The notes: generated from the sequence alone by a model not told the origin. A DNA stretch of 64,000 nucleotides from Breoghania sp. (GCF_963674635.1 NZ_OY771475.1:1054001-1118000), one strand, 5' to 3'; positions 8,762-17,586 are shown, counted from the stretch's first letter. Program-made: numbers and translations.

Positions 8762-9759
8762 TCGAGATCCTCAATCCGGGCCCGCTCGGGTCCGTCCAGG
8801 ACCTGGGGCGAAACGGCTATCGCAGTATTGGTGTGGGCTGTGCGGGCGTCATGGATGCCCATAGCGCGCGCATCGTCAATCTGATGCTGGGCAATCCGGA
8901 AAATGCGGCGGTTGTCGAGTTCACCTATGGCGATTTCGACGTGCTGGCCCGCGAGGATGTGACCATCGCGGTTGGTGGCGCAGATGCACCGCGATCCATC
9001 GATGATGAAGCGATCCCGCGGTGGTGGAGCCAGACGCTCAAGAAGGGCCAACACTTGCGATGCGCGTTCAGTGAGACCGGCATGCGGGTCTATCTCGCGC
9101 TGGCCGGCGGCATCGATGTGCCCGAGATCCTGGGGTCTCGGGCCACGGACGTGAAGGCAGGGTTCGGCGGGCTCGACGGGCGAATGTTGCAGGCTGGAGA
9201 TCGGCTGAAGCCCGTGTCCCGCAGTTCTGCCTTCCGCTTCTCGCCCTATGCGCTCGATTACGCCACATTCCCCGAGCTTTTCGATTGCCCCTGCGATGCA
9301 CAGGTGCTGCGGTTCATTCCGGCAGCCGAATGGGACGATCTGGATGAGGCCAACCGGTCGCGGTTCACCTCGACGCACTGGACAGTATCCTACGACAGCA
9401 ATCGCGTCGGGGCCCGGCTTGAAGGCCCGGAATTGGTCCCCTCGGTTCGCCGTGAGCTCCTTTCCCACGGGATCCTTCCCGGCACCATTCAGCTTCCGCC
9501 TTCCGGCCTTCCGCTCATCCAGATGCGCGAGGCCAATACTTGCGGCGGCTACCCCAAACTCGGCACTCTCATCGACGTCGATTTTGCGCGGGCAACCCAG
9601 GTGCCGCTCGGTGAAAACGTTCGCTTTGAGCTCTGCACCCTCGACGAGGCCCGCGCGGCCCGCATGGCGGCAGAAGAACGCCTGACGGCACTTGCGCGGT
9701 TTTGCAAAATCTCTCGCAGTGAACTCCCCTTCCACGACCACGAGGCTTTCGGCTCATGA
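8758..9759 (+). CDS. pxpC: 5-oxoprolinase subunit C (PxpC/KipA family)
   Basis: 333 residues of the biotin-dependent carboxyltransferase-like KipA/PxpC family. The N terminus carries the family signature PGPLGSVQDLGRNGY followed by GVGCAGVMD. The start is the GTG at 8758, which overlaps the pxpB stop and has GGAGG about seven bases upstream; no ATG lies near the conserved N terminus. Its stop overlaps the pxpA start (ATGA at 9756-9759). It is predicted to work with PxpB on the ATP-dependent step of lactam opening. Confidence 0.92.
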   Translation: MIEILNPGPLGSVQDLGRNGYRSIGVGCAGVMDAHSARIVNLMLGNPENAAVVEFTYGDFDVLAREDVTIAVGGADAPRSIDDEAIPRWWSQTLKKGQHLRCAFSETGMRVYLALAGGIDVPEILGSRATDVKAGFGGLDGRMLQAGDRLKPVSRSSAFRFSPYALDYATFPELFDCPCDAQVLRFIPAAEWDDLDEANRSRFTSTHWTVSYDSNRVGARLEGPELVPSVRRELLSHGILPGTIQLPPSGLPLIQMREANTCGGYPKLGTLIDVDFARATQVPLGENVRFELCTLDEARAARMAAEERLTALARFCKISRSELPFHDHEAFGS

Positions 9760-10517
9760 AATCCATCGACGTCAATTCCGATCTGGGCGAGGGCTTCGGT
9801 CCCTACGCGATTACCGATGACGCGGCACTCATGCCCTTGGTCACGTCAGCGAATATCGCTACGGGAGGTCATGCCGGAGATCCGGTTACGATGGAACGCA
9901 CGCTGAAGCTTGCTCAAGCCAATGGCGTGAGCGTTGGTGGTCACATCGGTTATCCGGATATCGCAGGTTTTGGCAGGCGCGCATTCAAGATGTCGCTGCA
10001 CGAACTGGAATTGATGGTGATCTCGCAGCTCGGCGCACTCGGCGCCATCGCAGCTCACTGCGGCATGACGCTCGATCATGCGAATTTTCACGGCGCACTC
10101 GGCAACCTCTCCTTCGCCGACAAGGACGTCGCACGAACCATAATCGGCGCGATCAAGGCCTATGATCCGGCACTCAAGTTCATTGGCCTGCCCGATACCG
10201 AAGCGGCCCACGAGGCCGAACGGCAGGGGCTGACGGTGATCTGGTCGTTCCTCGCGGATCGAGGCTACACCGCGCCGGGTCGGTTGGCGACGCGCGGCAC
10301 ACCGGGGGCTGTCATTCACGAGCCTGCCGCGGTGCGCGAACGGGTGGCGGAGGTTCTGACCACGGGTCGCGTCACGACCGTGAGCGGAGAACGAATGGAG
10401 ATGCCGGTCGATTCCATTCTCGTTCACAGCGACACCGCCGGCGCCCTTGATCTTGCACACGCGATCCGCGGCGGCATCGAGGATGCCGGACAATCGATTG
10501 CGCCTTACGCAAAATAA
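9756..10517 (+). CDS. pxpA: 5-oxoprolinase subunit A (PxpA, LamB/YcsF family)
   Basis: 253 residues, matching the LamB/YcsF family. Visible are VNSDLGEGFG at the N terminus and SANIATGGHAGDP at about residues 31-43. In most PxpA proteins this second motif reads close to NIACGFHAGDP, so the Cys and Phe positions differ here (Thr and Gly). PxpA provides the lactam-binding barrel of the 5-oxoprolinase complex. Translation is coupled to pxpC. The changed motif fits a substrate other than plain 5-oxoproline, but this is inference. Confidence 0.92.
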   Translation: MKSIDVNSDLGEGFGPYAITDDAALMPLVTSANIATGGHAGDPVTMERTLKLAQANGVSVGGHIGYPDIAGFGRRAFKMSLHELELMVISQLGALGAIAAHCGMTLDHANFHGALGNLSFADKDVARTIIGAIKAYDPALKFIGLPDTEAAHEAERQGLTVIWSFLADRGYTAPGRLATRGTPGAVIHEPAAVRERVAEVLTTGRVTTVSGERMEMPVDSILVHSDTAGALDLAHAIRGGIEDAGQSIAPYAK

Positions 10518-10734
10518 TCTGACAGCTGCAAGGTCGTCCCGGTTTCATCGTGCAAGCCGATGAGATGAACCAGCACCTGCGCAATTACATTCCCAAACGG
10601 CATGTATAGAGGCAACAAAATATCGCTATTTCGTTGAAAGCCGCGGTGACAAACTCAAACCTCGTCCGTCGGCATTCATGCCTTCCTGTCAACTAAGAAC
10701 ATAACATCAGTTCACCAATCGGAGCCCGTCTTCC

Positions 10735-11712
10735 ATGCTTAAATCCGCCACTGTGGCTATTGCCATTCTGTCCGGTGCCATGATCTCGAATACGGCACAG
10801 GCCGAAAATTGGGACCTTCCGCTTGCATGGCCCGCAACCAATTACATTAGCGTCAGCGCCCAATCCTTCGCAGACGAAGTCAAGGCGGCCACGGAAGGTC
10901 GCGTGGACATCACGCTTCATCCGGGCGGCTCTCTCGGCTTCAAGGGGCCGGAAATGCTGTCGACGGTTGGCGACGGTCTTGTTCCGATCGGCGACATGCT
11001 CTTGAACCAGCAAGTGGGCACGGAGCCGCTTCTTGGCATGACGTCGCTGCCCTATTTCCTTGGCTCCTTTGATGAATTCATCAAGTTCAACGACTATTTC
11101 CGTCCGACGCTTGCGGACCTGATGCAGAAGAACAACCAGAAGCTGCTTTACACCATTCCCTGGCCGCAGCAGCAGATCTGGACCAAGACGGAAATCACCG
11201 ACATCGCGTCGATGGCCGGCATCAAGATCCGTTCCTATGACCGCGCATCGACGGACGTGTTCGATTCCGCCGGAATGACCCCGGTTCAGCTGCCGTGGGG
11301 CGAAGTCATCCCGTCGCTGGCCGCCGGTGCCATCGATGCGGTGGCCACGTCGTCCCCTTCTGCGGTTGACGGCTCCTTCTGGGAATTCATCAAATACGGC
11401 TTCCCGACCCGTCAGACCTGGAACATCAATGCGATGACGGTGAACCTTGATGCCTGGAACGCTTTGAGCGAAGCGGACCAGAAGGCGATCCTGGAAATCT
11501 CCGCCCAGGTCGAACCGAAGTTCTGGCAGGCCGCTCAAGACGAAGATGCCAAGAACATGGCGATCCTGAAGGAGCACGGGATCACCCTTGGCAAGATCAG
11601 CGATGCTCTGCGTGCGGAATTGCGTGATCGCGCCGCGCCGCTGCGTCAGGCTATCCTTGATAAGATGGGCGACGAAGCAAAGGCCATCGTGGACGGCTTC
11701 AAGCCGGAATAA
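10735..11712 (+). CDS. TRAP transporter substrate-binding protein (DctP type)
   Basis: Periplasmic binding protein of 325 residues. A signal peptide ends near NTAQA before ENWDLPLAWP. The DctP fold is recognisable from FADEVKAATEGRVDITLHPG and the later AGIKIRS and PWGEVIPSLAAGAIDA blocks; TRAP proteins of this class bind carboxylates through a conserved arginine, probably the one in KIRSYDR. GGAG lies nine bases before the start. It is separated from pxpA by 217 bases without another gene and is followed by a strong hairpin (11722-11753) and the membrane subunits. It likely captures the organic acid degraded by the upstream enzymes. Confidence 0.93.
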   Translation: MLKSATVAIAILSGAMISNTAQAENWDLPLAWPATNYISVSAQSFADEVKAATEGRVDITLHPGGSLGFKGPEMLSTVGDGLVPIGDMLLNQQVGTEPLLGMTSLPYFLGSFDEFIKFNDYFRPTLADLMQKNNQKLLYTIPWPQQQIWTKTEITDIASMAGIKIRSYDRASTDVFDSAGMTPVQLPWGEVIPSLAAGAIDAVATSSPSAVDGSFWEFIKYGFPTRQTWNINAMTVNLDAWNALSEADQKAILEISAQVEPKFWQAAQDEDAKNMAILKEHGITLGKISDALRAELRDRAAPLRQAILDKMGDEAKAIVDGFKPE

Positions 11713-11721
11713 CCTGTATTG

Positions 11722-11753
11722 GGCCCGCCCCGGGTTTCGGCCTGGGGCGGGTC
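11722..11753 (+). promoter_or_regulatory. GC-rich hairpin after dctP-like gene
   Basis: An inverted repeat with the perfect core CCCGCCCC (11724-11731) and GGGGCGGG (11744-11751), extendable with GU pairs to about 13 bp, lies ten bases after the binding-protein stop and before the small permease. There is no T-run, so it is probably an mRNA stability or attenuation element. Confidence 0.65.
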
Positions 11754-11816
11754 ACATCGACGACTGCCTACTATCGACCAGTAAAAATGCCACGACGGAA
11801 GAGGGAACCGGAACAG

Positions 11817-12335
11817 ATGGCGTTGCTTACTTTGATCGACCGTTTTTCCAGAGCTTTGGCGGTGCTGTCCGGCTTTGCGATTTTTCTGATGGCCGGGCTT
11901 GTTGTCAGCGAGATCGTGCTGCGCAACCTGTTTTCCATCAGTCTCACCTTCGTCTGGGAGGTTTCGGTCTACCTCCATATGGCGGCGATCTTTCTCGGTT
12001 CGGCCTGGACGCTTCGTACCGGCGGCCACATCCGCGTGACTTTGCTGCAATCCGTGTTTCCGCGCGCTTTCGAATGGTTTGCGACGCTGATCGGGCTTGC
12101 CATCTCCACTTATATGACCAACGCCCTTGTGCTGTTGGCGTGGAGCTATTGGCGAACCGGACGAACCTCGGGTTCAACCACCGATATCGCATTGATTTAT
12201 CCGGCGGGCTTCATGGCTTTCGGGGCTGTCCTGCTGACGGTGCAGATTGCATTGCGCCTTGTTCACCTTGCCCTCGGCAGTGAGCCGGAAATTGACAACA
12301 TGCGCGACGGCGACCGCGCCCCCATCATGGATTGA
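11817..12335 (+). CDS. TRAP transporter small permease (DctQ type)
   Basis: 172 residues with four hydrophobic helices. The family pattern is visible: an N-terminal helix, SEIVLRNLF, FVWEVSVYLHMAAIFLGSAW, then RTGGHIRV. DctQ is a scaffold for the large TRAP permease. I chose the ATG at 11817, which places the start at MALLTLIDRF; an ATG at 11787 would add a ten-residue charged tail. The stop overlaps or abuts the start region of the DctM gene. Confidence 0.88.
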   Translation: MALLTLIDRFSRALAVLSGFAIFLMAGLVVSEIVLRNLFSISLTFVWEVSVYLHMAAIFLGSAWTLRTGGHIRVTLLQSVFPRAFEWFATLIGLAISTYMTNALVLLAWSYWRTGRTSGSTTDIALIYPAGFMAFGAVLLTVQIALRLVHLALGSEPEIDNMRDGDRAPIMD

Positions 12336-12343
12336 CCTGCCGC

Positions 12344-13648
12344 ATGCCATTACCTTCCATCGTCGCAATGATCTCGCTCCTGGCAATTCTGGCGTCCGGA
12401 GTGTGGGTGTCCCTGGGCCTCATGGGCGTGGGCATATTCAGTCTTGAAATCTTCCGCTCCATTCCGGTTGAGAAACTGCTGGCGCAGTCGATCTGGAATG
12501 GTGTTTCGTCGGCGGAGTTGCTTGCCCTGCCGCTTTTCATTCTGATGGCGGAGCTGCTTTTTCGCTCACGCTTTATCGACGGGCTGTTTTCTGCGCTGGA
12601 GCCGTGGGTACGGCGCCTGCCCGGCGGATTGCTGCACACCAACATTCTCGCTTGCGCATTCTTTGCGCTTGTCTCCGGCTCCTCCGCTGCAACCACCAGC
12701 TCCGTCGGACGCATCACGATCAACGAGCTGGACGGGCGCGGATATGATCGTCGCCTTACCATTGGTACGCTGGCCGGTGCGGGGACGCTCGGGTTCCTGA
12801 TCCCTCCCTCCATCGTCATGATCGTCTATGGGGTTCTCTCCCAGACATCCGTCCTGAAGTTGTTCACCGCCGGCATTCTTCCTGGCGCACTTCTGACGCT
12901 TTGCTTCATGGGGTTCATCGCGGTTCTTGCAAAACTGCGCCCGAACATCGTGCCGAAACACACCGGCGACAACTCCCGCATCTGGAGAGAGCGGCTGGCG
13001 GGGCTGCCGGCACTGCTCCCCTTCATCGTGCTGATCGGCTCCATACTGGGGTCCATGTATGGCGGGATCGCGAGCCCGACGGAGGCCGCCGCCGTGGCGG
13101 TGCTTGTGACAATGGTCCTGATGGCGCTAGAGCGGTCGCTGACCTGGCGTGCCTTGAGCGATGCTGCGACCGGAACGGCACGAACGGTCGCCATGTTGGG
13201 CCTGATCATCGCAGCGGCGAGTTTTCTTGCCTCGGCCATCGGTTTTCTGGGAATGCCGCAAGCGGTCTCCGCCTTTATAAACGGGCTCAACCTGCCCCCG
13301 CTCGGGCTGATCGTGCTCCTGATGGTGGTTTACATCATTCTGGGAAGCTTCCTGGAAGGCATGTCGATCATCGTGATGACCATCCCCATTGTCCTGCCGC
13401 TCGTCGTCTCGGCTGGTTATGACAAGGTTTGGTTCGGCGTATTCCTGATCCTGATGGTGGAACTGGCGCAGATTTCTCCGCCGGTGGGGATGAACCTGTT
13501 CGTACTTCAGGGGCTGACGCGTGAGCCGCTGACGCGGGTGGTGCGGGCGGCCTTTCCGTTCTTCATTATCATGCTGTGCTTTGTCTTCTTCCTTGCGGTC
13601 TTTCCGCAAGTCGTGGGTCTGCTGCCCGGGCTTCTGCAAGGCGGATAA
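12344..13648 (+). CDS. TRAP transporter large permease (DctM type)
   Basis: 434-residue inner-membrane transporter with about twelve helices. Family blocks include SGSSAATTSSVGRI, GTLAGAGTLGFLIPPSIVMI, YGGIASPTEAAAVAV and ELAQISPPVGMNLFVLQGL. It uses ion gradients to import the ligand delivered by the DctP-like protein. The ATG at 12344 follows the small-permease stop by eight bases; a TTG at 12332 would overlap that stop and add four residues. Confidence 0.92.
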   Translation: MPLPSIVAMISLLAILASGVWVSLGLMGVGIFSLEIFRSIPVEKLLAQSIWNGVSSAELLALPLFILMAELLFRSRFIDGLFSALEPWVRRLPGGLLHTNILACAFFALVSGSSAATTSSVGRITINELDGRGYDRRLTIGTLAGAGTLGFLIPPSIVMIVYGVLSQTSVLKLFTAGILPGALLTLCFMGFIAVLAKLRPNIVPKHTGDNSRIWRERLAGLPALLPFIVLIGSILGSMYGGIASPTEAAAVAVLVTMVLMALERSLTWRALSDAATGTARTVAMLGLIIAAASFLASAIGFLGMPQAVSAFINGLNLPPLGLIVLLMVVYIILGSFLEGMSIIVMTIPIVLPLVVSAGYDKVWFGVFLILMVELAQISPPVGMNLFVLQGLTREPLTRVVRAAFPFFIIMLCFVFFLAVFPQVVGLLPGLLQGG

Positions 13649-13723
13649 GCGCAGGCACTGGTCAAAATCGCGCAATACGCTACGATACTTCACGGTCATG
13701 GTTGATCGCGGAGGGAAGCGCGA

Positions 13724-14011
13724 ATGGTCATGCAAGAGGGAGTTGACGGGCTCATAAGCCTGTCGGATCTGACGAAGGCGCAGCAGACGGTTCTCGCCAA
13801 TTTGCGGAGCCGCCCGCTCTGGAGGGTTCGAAACGGCTGGAGACAGCAGGCGGGCGGAAGTCACATCACATTGGCAACCGGCACGAAGCTCCTGCGCGCA
13901 GGGCTTGTTGAGCAGACGGCAGGCAGCCTGCGTCTGACACCGCTCGGGCGCTTGCTGGCGGATGAGGCCGATCAGCGCCTGCGCGCCAAGACGAGAGTGC
14001 GGCCCGCCTGA
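13724..14011 (+). CDS. Small winged-helix-like protein of unknown function
   Basis: 95 residues, not assigned to a named family. The middle and end resemble a winged helix: TLATGTKLLRAGLVEQTAGS then LRLTPLGRLLADEA, the pattern of many small DNA-binding proteins in which 'LTPLGR' closes the wing. A good ribosome site (GGAGGG) precedes the ATG at 13724; a second ATG lies two codons later. It is 75 bases after the TRAP permease on the same strand and converges with the quinone-oxidoreductase gene, so it could be the last gene of the TRAP operon. A role in DNA binding is inference only. Confidence 0.6.
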   Translation: MVMQEGVDGLISLSDLTKAQQTVLANLRSRPLWRVRNGWRQQAGGSHITLATGTKLLRAGLVEQTAGSLRLTPLGRLLADEADQRLRAKTRVRPA

Positions 14012-14087
14012 AGGTCTGGCGCCTGAATGAGAAATGGTCCGATCGCTCCCGACCGGGCCAGCATCTGGTACGGCTTGTTTGCGATAT

Positions 14088-15071
14088 TCAGATCGTCAGA
14101 ACCACCGAGCCACGAATCTTGCTCGCCTCGATGATCTCATGCGCCCTTGCGCATTCATCCAGTGGCAAGGTCTCGGCGATGCGATGCTTCAGCTTGCCAG
14201 CTTTCAACGCGGCGTCGATATCGGCGATTGCCGCCTCCTTCGCGGCCCTCGGCATCGCATAGACGATCACCATCCGGATCGTGAGATCCAGATACATCAT
14301 GCGAAAGAAGGGAAGCGACGGCGTGGGCTCTTGCGTCGATGAGTAGGTGGCGATCACCCCGCCGGTGGCGATGACGTCCAGAACCTTCTCCAGATTGGCC
14401 CCGAATTCCACGTCGATGACGCGGGTGACCTTTTCCCCGCCGGTCGCCTCCAGCAACAGATCCGGCCAGCCCTCCTTGCGGTGATTGATGACGATCTGTG
14501 CCCCGGCCTCGCGGCAGGCGGCTTCATCGTCCGCATTGCTGGCTGTGGCAATGACGCGGCCCCCTGCGTTGGCGGCCCATTGGATGGCGTAGTATCCAAC
14601 CCGGCCCGCGCCCCCCGTGACGAGAATGGTCTGCCCCTCCACCGGTCCATCGGCAAAGACGCAGCGATGGGCGGTCATGGCCGGGATGCCGAGACAGGCG
14701 CCGATTTCGAAATCCGCTTCCTCCGCAAGCTTCGGCGCGTGGGCAGACGGGACGCTGACATATTCAGCCGCCGTTCCGAAACGCCTGCCGAACTGCGCGT
14801 TGAAGATCCACACCCGGTCGCCGATACGGGCTTGAGACACACCGGCGCCAACGGCCTCGATCACGCCTGCGCCATCGCTGTGCGGAATGACGTATCCTTC
14901 GTCCACGAGGTTCGGAAACGACCCCATGCGTTTCTTGACGTCGGAGGGATTGGGCGCGCTCGCATGGAGGCGCACCAGCACCTCTCCCTCGCCGGGCTCC
15001 GGCTTGTCGATCTCGACGACTTGCAACACATCGGCGGCCTTGCCGAATTTCTCGAAACAAACGGCTTTCAT
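14088..15071 (-). CDS. MDR-family NADPH:quinone oxidoreductase/alcohol dehydrogenase-like protein
   Basis: 327 residues of the medium-chain dehydrogenase superfamily, zeta-crystallin branch. The N-terminal GroES-like domain has GEGEVLVRLHASAPNPSDVK, and the Rossmann domain has ILVTGGAGRVGYYAIQWA. The cysteine pattern of the structural zinc lobe is missing, as is normal for quinone oxidoreductases. The start is the ATG at 15071, with GGAG upstream; the open frame extends five codons further. It is the last gene of the minus-strand operon that begins with BKACE at 23457. A role in carnitine breakdown is not known for this family and is only suggested by position. Confidence 0.88.
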   Translation of the reverse strand: MKAVCFEKFGKAADVLQVVEIDKPEPGEGEVLVRLHASAPNPSDVKKRMGSFPNLVDEGYVIPHSDGAGVIEAVGAGVSQARIGDRVWIFNAQFGRRFGTAAEYVSVPSAHAPKLAEEADFEIGACLGIPAMTAHRCVFADGPVEGQTILVTGGAGRVGYYAIQWAANAGGRVIATASNADDEAACREAGAQIVINHRKEGWPDLLLEATGGEKVTRVIDVEFGANLEKVLDVIATGGVIATYSSTQEPTPSLPFFRMMYLDLTIRMVIVYAMPRAAKEAAIADIDAALKAGKLKHRIAETLPLDECARAHEIIEASKIRGSVVLTI

Positions 15072-15082
15072 GAAAGGCTCCG

Positions 15083-15880
15083 TCAAAGAGGGTTCGACAG
15101 GGTTTCCGTGTGACCATCCACAGCCACAATCTGCCCCGACACCATGCCAGCATCATCTGATGCCAGAAAGGCGCACATGCGGGCTATATCGTCGGCGCTT
15201 ACAAAGCGGCGCATGGAGACCTGGCCCTCATACAGACGACGCACCGCATCCGGTGCCACGCCGCGGGTTCTGGCATCACGCTCGATCACGCCGTCGATGC
15301 GCGGACCTTCGACGGAGCCCGGACAGATTGCATTGACCCGGATGTTGTGCGGGCCGAGTTCCATGGCGAGCGTCTTGGTGATGCCGATCAGCGCCCATTT
15401 CGCCGCCGCATAGGGCGATCTGTTGGGATAGCCGAAAAGCGCCGCCGTGGAGGCGATATTCACGATCGTCCCTGTTCCTGCCCGCTTCATGACCGGAATG
15501 GCCGCGCGCAGGAAGTTGAATGTGCCGTTGACGTTCACATCCAGGGTGCGCCGCCAGTCGTCGGGATCGATCTCCTCAAGGGGCGCATTCATGCCGGATG
15601 TTCCAGCATTGTTGACGAGGAGATCGAGGCGCCCGCCGGTCTTTTCCAGCATCCGCTCAACCGTCTGAGCAGCCCGCATCGCATCACACACATCGCAGAC
15701 ACTTGCTTCAATGGCCGGATTTTCGTCGCGCATCCGGGCAATGGCGTCTCGATCCGCGTCACAAATGTGAACCTGCCAGCCACGTGCGCTCAGCAGGCTT
15801 GCAATCGCGCGCCCGATGCCCGACGCCGCGCCGGTGACCATGGCTGTGCGCGGCGATGCGTCCTGACGGGACTGTGCCAC
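15083..15880 (-). CDS. Short-chain dehydrogenase/reductase
   Basis: 265-residue classical SDR. Visible are VTGAASGIGRAIA, the NNAG motif in LVNNAGTSG, the catalytic Ser in NIASTAALFG and the YAAAK pair. I chose the GTG at 15880 because AAAGGAG sits six bases upstream; the frame stays open to 16000 but that part overlaps the ATPase gene. It lies 11 bases before the quinone-oxidoreductase-like gene and follows the Dpp-type ATPase. In this operon it may act on a carnitine-related hydroxy or keto acid, which is inference. Confidence 0.9.
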   Translation of the reverse strand: MAQSRQDASPRTAMVTGAASGIGRAIASLLSARGWQVHICDADRDAIARMRDENPAIEASVCDVCDAMRAAQTVERMLEKTGGRLDLLVNNAGTSGMNAPLEEIDPDDWRRTLDVNVNGTFNFLRAAIPVMKRAGTGTIVNIASTAALFGYPNRSPYAAAKWALIGITKTLAMELGPHNIRVNAICPGSVEGPRIDGVIERDARTRGVAPDAVRRLYEGQVSMRRFVSADDIARMCAFLASDDAGMVSGQIVAVDGHTETLSNPL

Positions 15881-15927
15881 TTCAGGCTCCTTTACTGTCG
15901 AAAGGTCAGGATCAGGGAGATGGCCCC

Positions 15928-17586
15928 TCAGGCCGCCTCCGGTGCCGGGTGTTCGGAAGGAAGGTGCATTTTCAGCGCCTCCAGCGTGTCTTCGAGCCAA
16001 CCAAGGCGCATCTCCGGCACCGAGCGCAGAAGAAGCTCGGTGTAGTCGTCATAAGGCGGGCTGAGGGCTTCCTTCTTGCCGCCATAACGAACCACCTCAT
16101 ACTGGTACATGACGGCAATCGTGTCGGCGACTTCGCGCACGGCTGCGATATCATGGGTGATGAAGATGTAGGAGACGCCTTCCTTCTTCTGCAGATCGCG
16201 CAGGAGCTTCAGGATGCCCTTGGCGACCAGAGGATCAAGCGCGCTTGTCACCTCGTCGCAGATGATGAGTTTCGGTTCCGCCGCCAGCGCCCGTGCAATG
16301 CACACGCGCTGCTTCTGACCGCCGGAAAGCTCTGCCGGATAGCGGTCGATGAACTCCTCGCCAAGTTCGATCTTGTCGAGCAGTTCGATCACCCGCTTGC
16401 GCCGTTCCGCGCCCTTGTAGCCGAAGTAGAACTCCAGCGGACGTCCGATGATCGTGCCGACCGTCTGACGCGGGTTCATCGCGACATCGGCCATCTGGTA
16501 GATCATCTGGAGTTCGCGAAGGTCCTGCTTGGTGCGGCCCTTCAGGTTCGCAGACAAAGGACGCCCATCGAAAACCACCTCGCCTTCATGGGGTGGCAGC
16601 AGACCCGTCACCACGCGAGCAAGCGTGGATTTTCCCGATCCGCTTTCGCCCACCACAGCAAGGGTGGTGCCGGGCGCAACATCGAGGCTGATGTTGCGCA
16701 CCACGTCGAAATTGAGGCTTCGATAGCGGGCGCTGACATTGCGGATGGAAAGAAGCGGCTCGCCGTCCGGGTGCTGCTCCTGCTTTTCACCGCTCTTCGC
16801 GGTCACCAGATCGCGGGTGTACTCCTCCTGCGGGTCAGTAATGATCTGCTCGCAGGAACCATATTCCACCATCTCGCCGCCGCGCAGCACCATGATGTCA
16901 TCGGCGATCTGGGCAACGACGGCCAGATCGTGGGTGATATACATCGCTGCGACCTCGAAATCGCGGATCGCACGCTTGATTGCCTGAAGCACACCAAGCT
17001 GTGTGGTCACATCGAGCGCCGTCGTTGGTTCATCGAAGACGACAAGATCGGGTTTCGGGCACAGCGCCATCGCCGTCATGGCGCGTTGAAGCTGCCCGCC
17101 GGAGACCTGGTGGGGATAGCGATCGCCGAAGGTTTCCGGGTCGGGCAGATCGAGGCGGCGAAAAAGCTCGACCGCACGGGTCATTGCTTCCGCCCGGCTC
17201 ATTCGCCCATGTTCCACCGTCGCCTCGATAACCTGATCCATCAGTTTTCGGGCCGGGTTGAAGGCAGCCGCGGCGGATTGCGCCACATAGGTGACCTCCG
17301 ATCCGCGCACACTACGCAATGTCGCGCCGCTGGCTTTGCGCAGTTCACGCCCGTTCAGGCGGATTGAGCCGGCGGACAGACGGACACCGCCGCGCCCATA
17401 TCCCATGGCGGAGAGGCCGATGGTGGATTTGCCCGCCCCGGATTCCCCGATGAGGCCCAGGACCTTGCCCTTTTCAAGGCTCAGCGAAACGCCGTCGACG
17501 ATGGTGATCCGTTGGGGCTTTTCACCGGGCGGATAAGCGGTCGCCTCGATCTTCAGGCCCTCGATTTCAAGGAGCGTGTCATCCAT
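15928..17586 (-). CDS. Dpp/Opp-type ABC transporter, fused double ATPase (DppD-DppF)
   Basis: 552 residues with two complete ABC domains in one chain. First domain: Walker A IGESGAGKST and signature VSGGQLQRAMTA. Second domain: Walker A VGESGSGKST, signature LSGGQKQRVCIARAL and Walker B LIICDEVTSALDP. Each is followed by an Opp/Dpp-type C-terminal extension. It powers the two permeases encoded directly upstream and overlaps the DppC-like gene by eight bases. Such fused ATPases serve peptide, nickel, opine and some quaternary-amine importers; the neighbouring genes point to carnitine or a carnitine derivative. Confidence 0.92.
   Translation of the reverse strand: MDDTLLEIEGLKIEATAYPPGEKPQRITIVDGVSLSLEKGKVLGLIGESGAGKSTIGLSAMGYGRGGVRLSAGSIRLNGRELRKASGATLRSVRGSEVTYVAQSAAAAFNPARKLMDQVIEATVEHGRMSRAEAMTRAVELFRRLDLPDPETFGDRYPHQVSGGQLQRAMTAMALCPKPDLVVFDEPTTALDVTTQLGVLQAIKRAIRDFEVAAMYITHDLAVVAQIADDIMVLRGGEMVEYGSCEQIITDPQEEYTRDLVTAKSGEKQEQHPDGEPLLSIRNVSARYRSLNFDVVRNISLDVAPGTTLAVVGESGSGKSTLARVVTGLLPPHEGEVVFDGRPLSANLKGRTKQDLRELQMIYQMADVAMNPRQTVGTIIGRPLEFYFGYKGAERRKRVIELLDKIELGEEFIDRYPAELSGGQKQRVCIARALAAEPKLIICDEVTSALDPLVAKGILKLLRDLQKKEGVSYIFITHDIAAVREVADTIAVMYQYEVVRYGGKKEALSPPYDDYTELLLRSVPEMRLGWLEDTLEALKMHLPSEHPAPEAA

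Noticed and set aside
15856..17367. 503-residue open frame on the plus strand
   Set aside because: It is the antisense shadow of the double ATPase at 15928-17586, which has full ABC motifs; the plus-strand product shows no family pattern.
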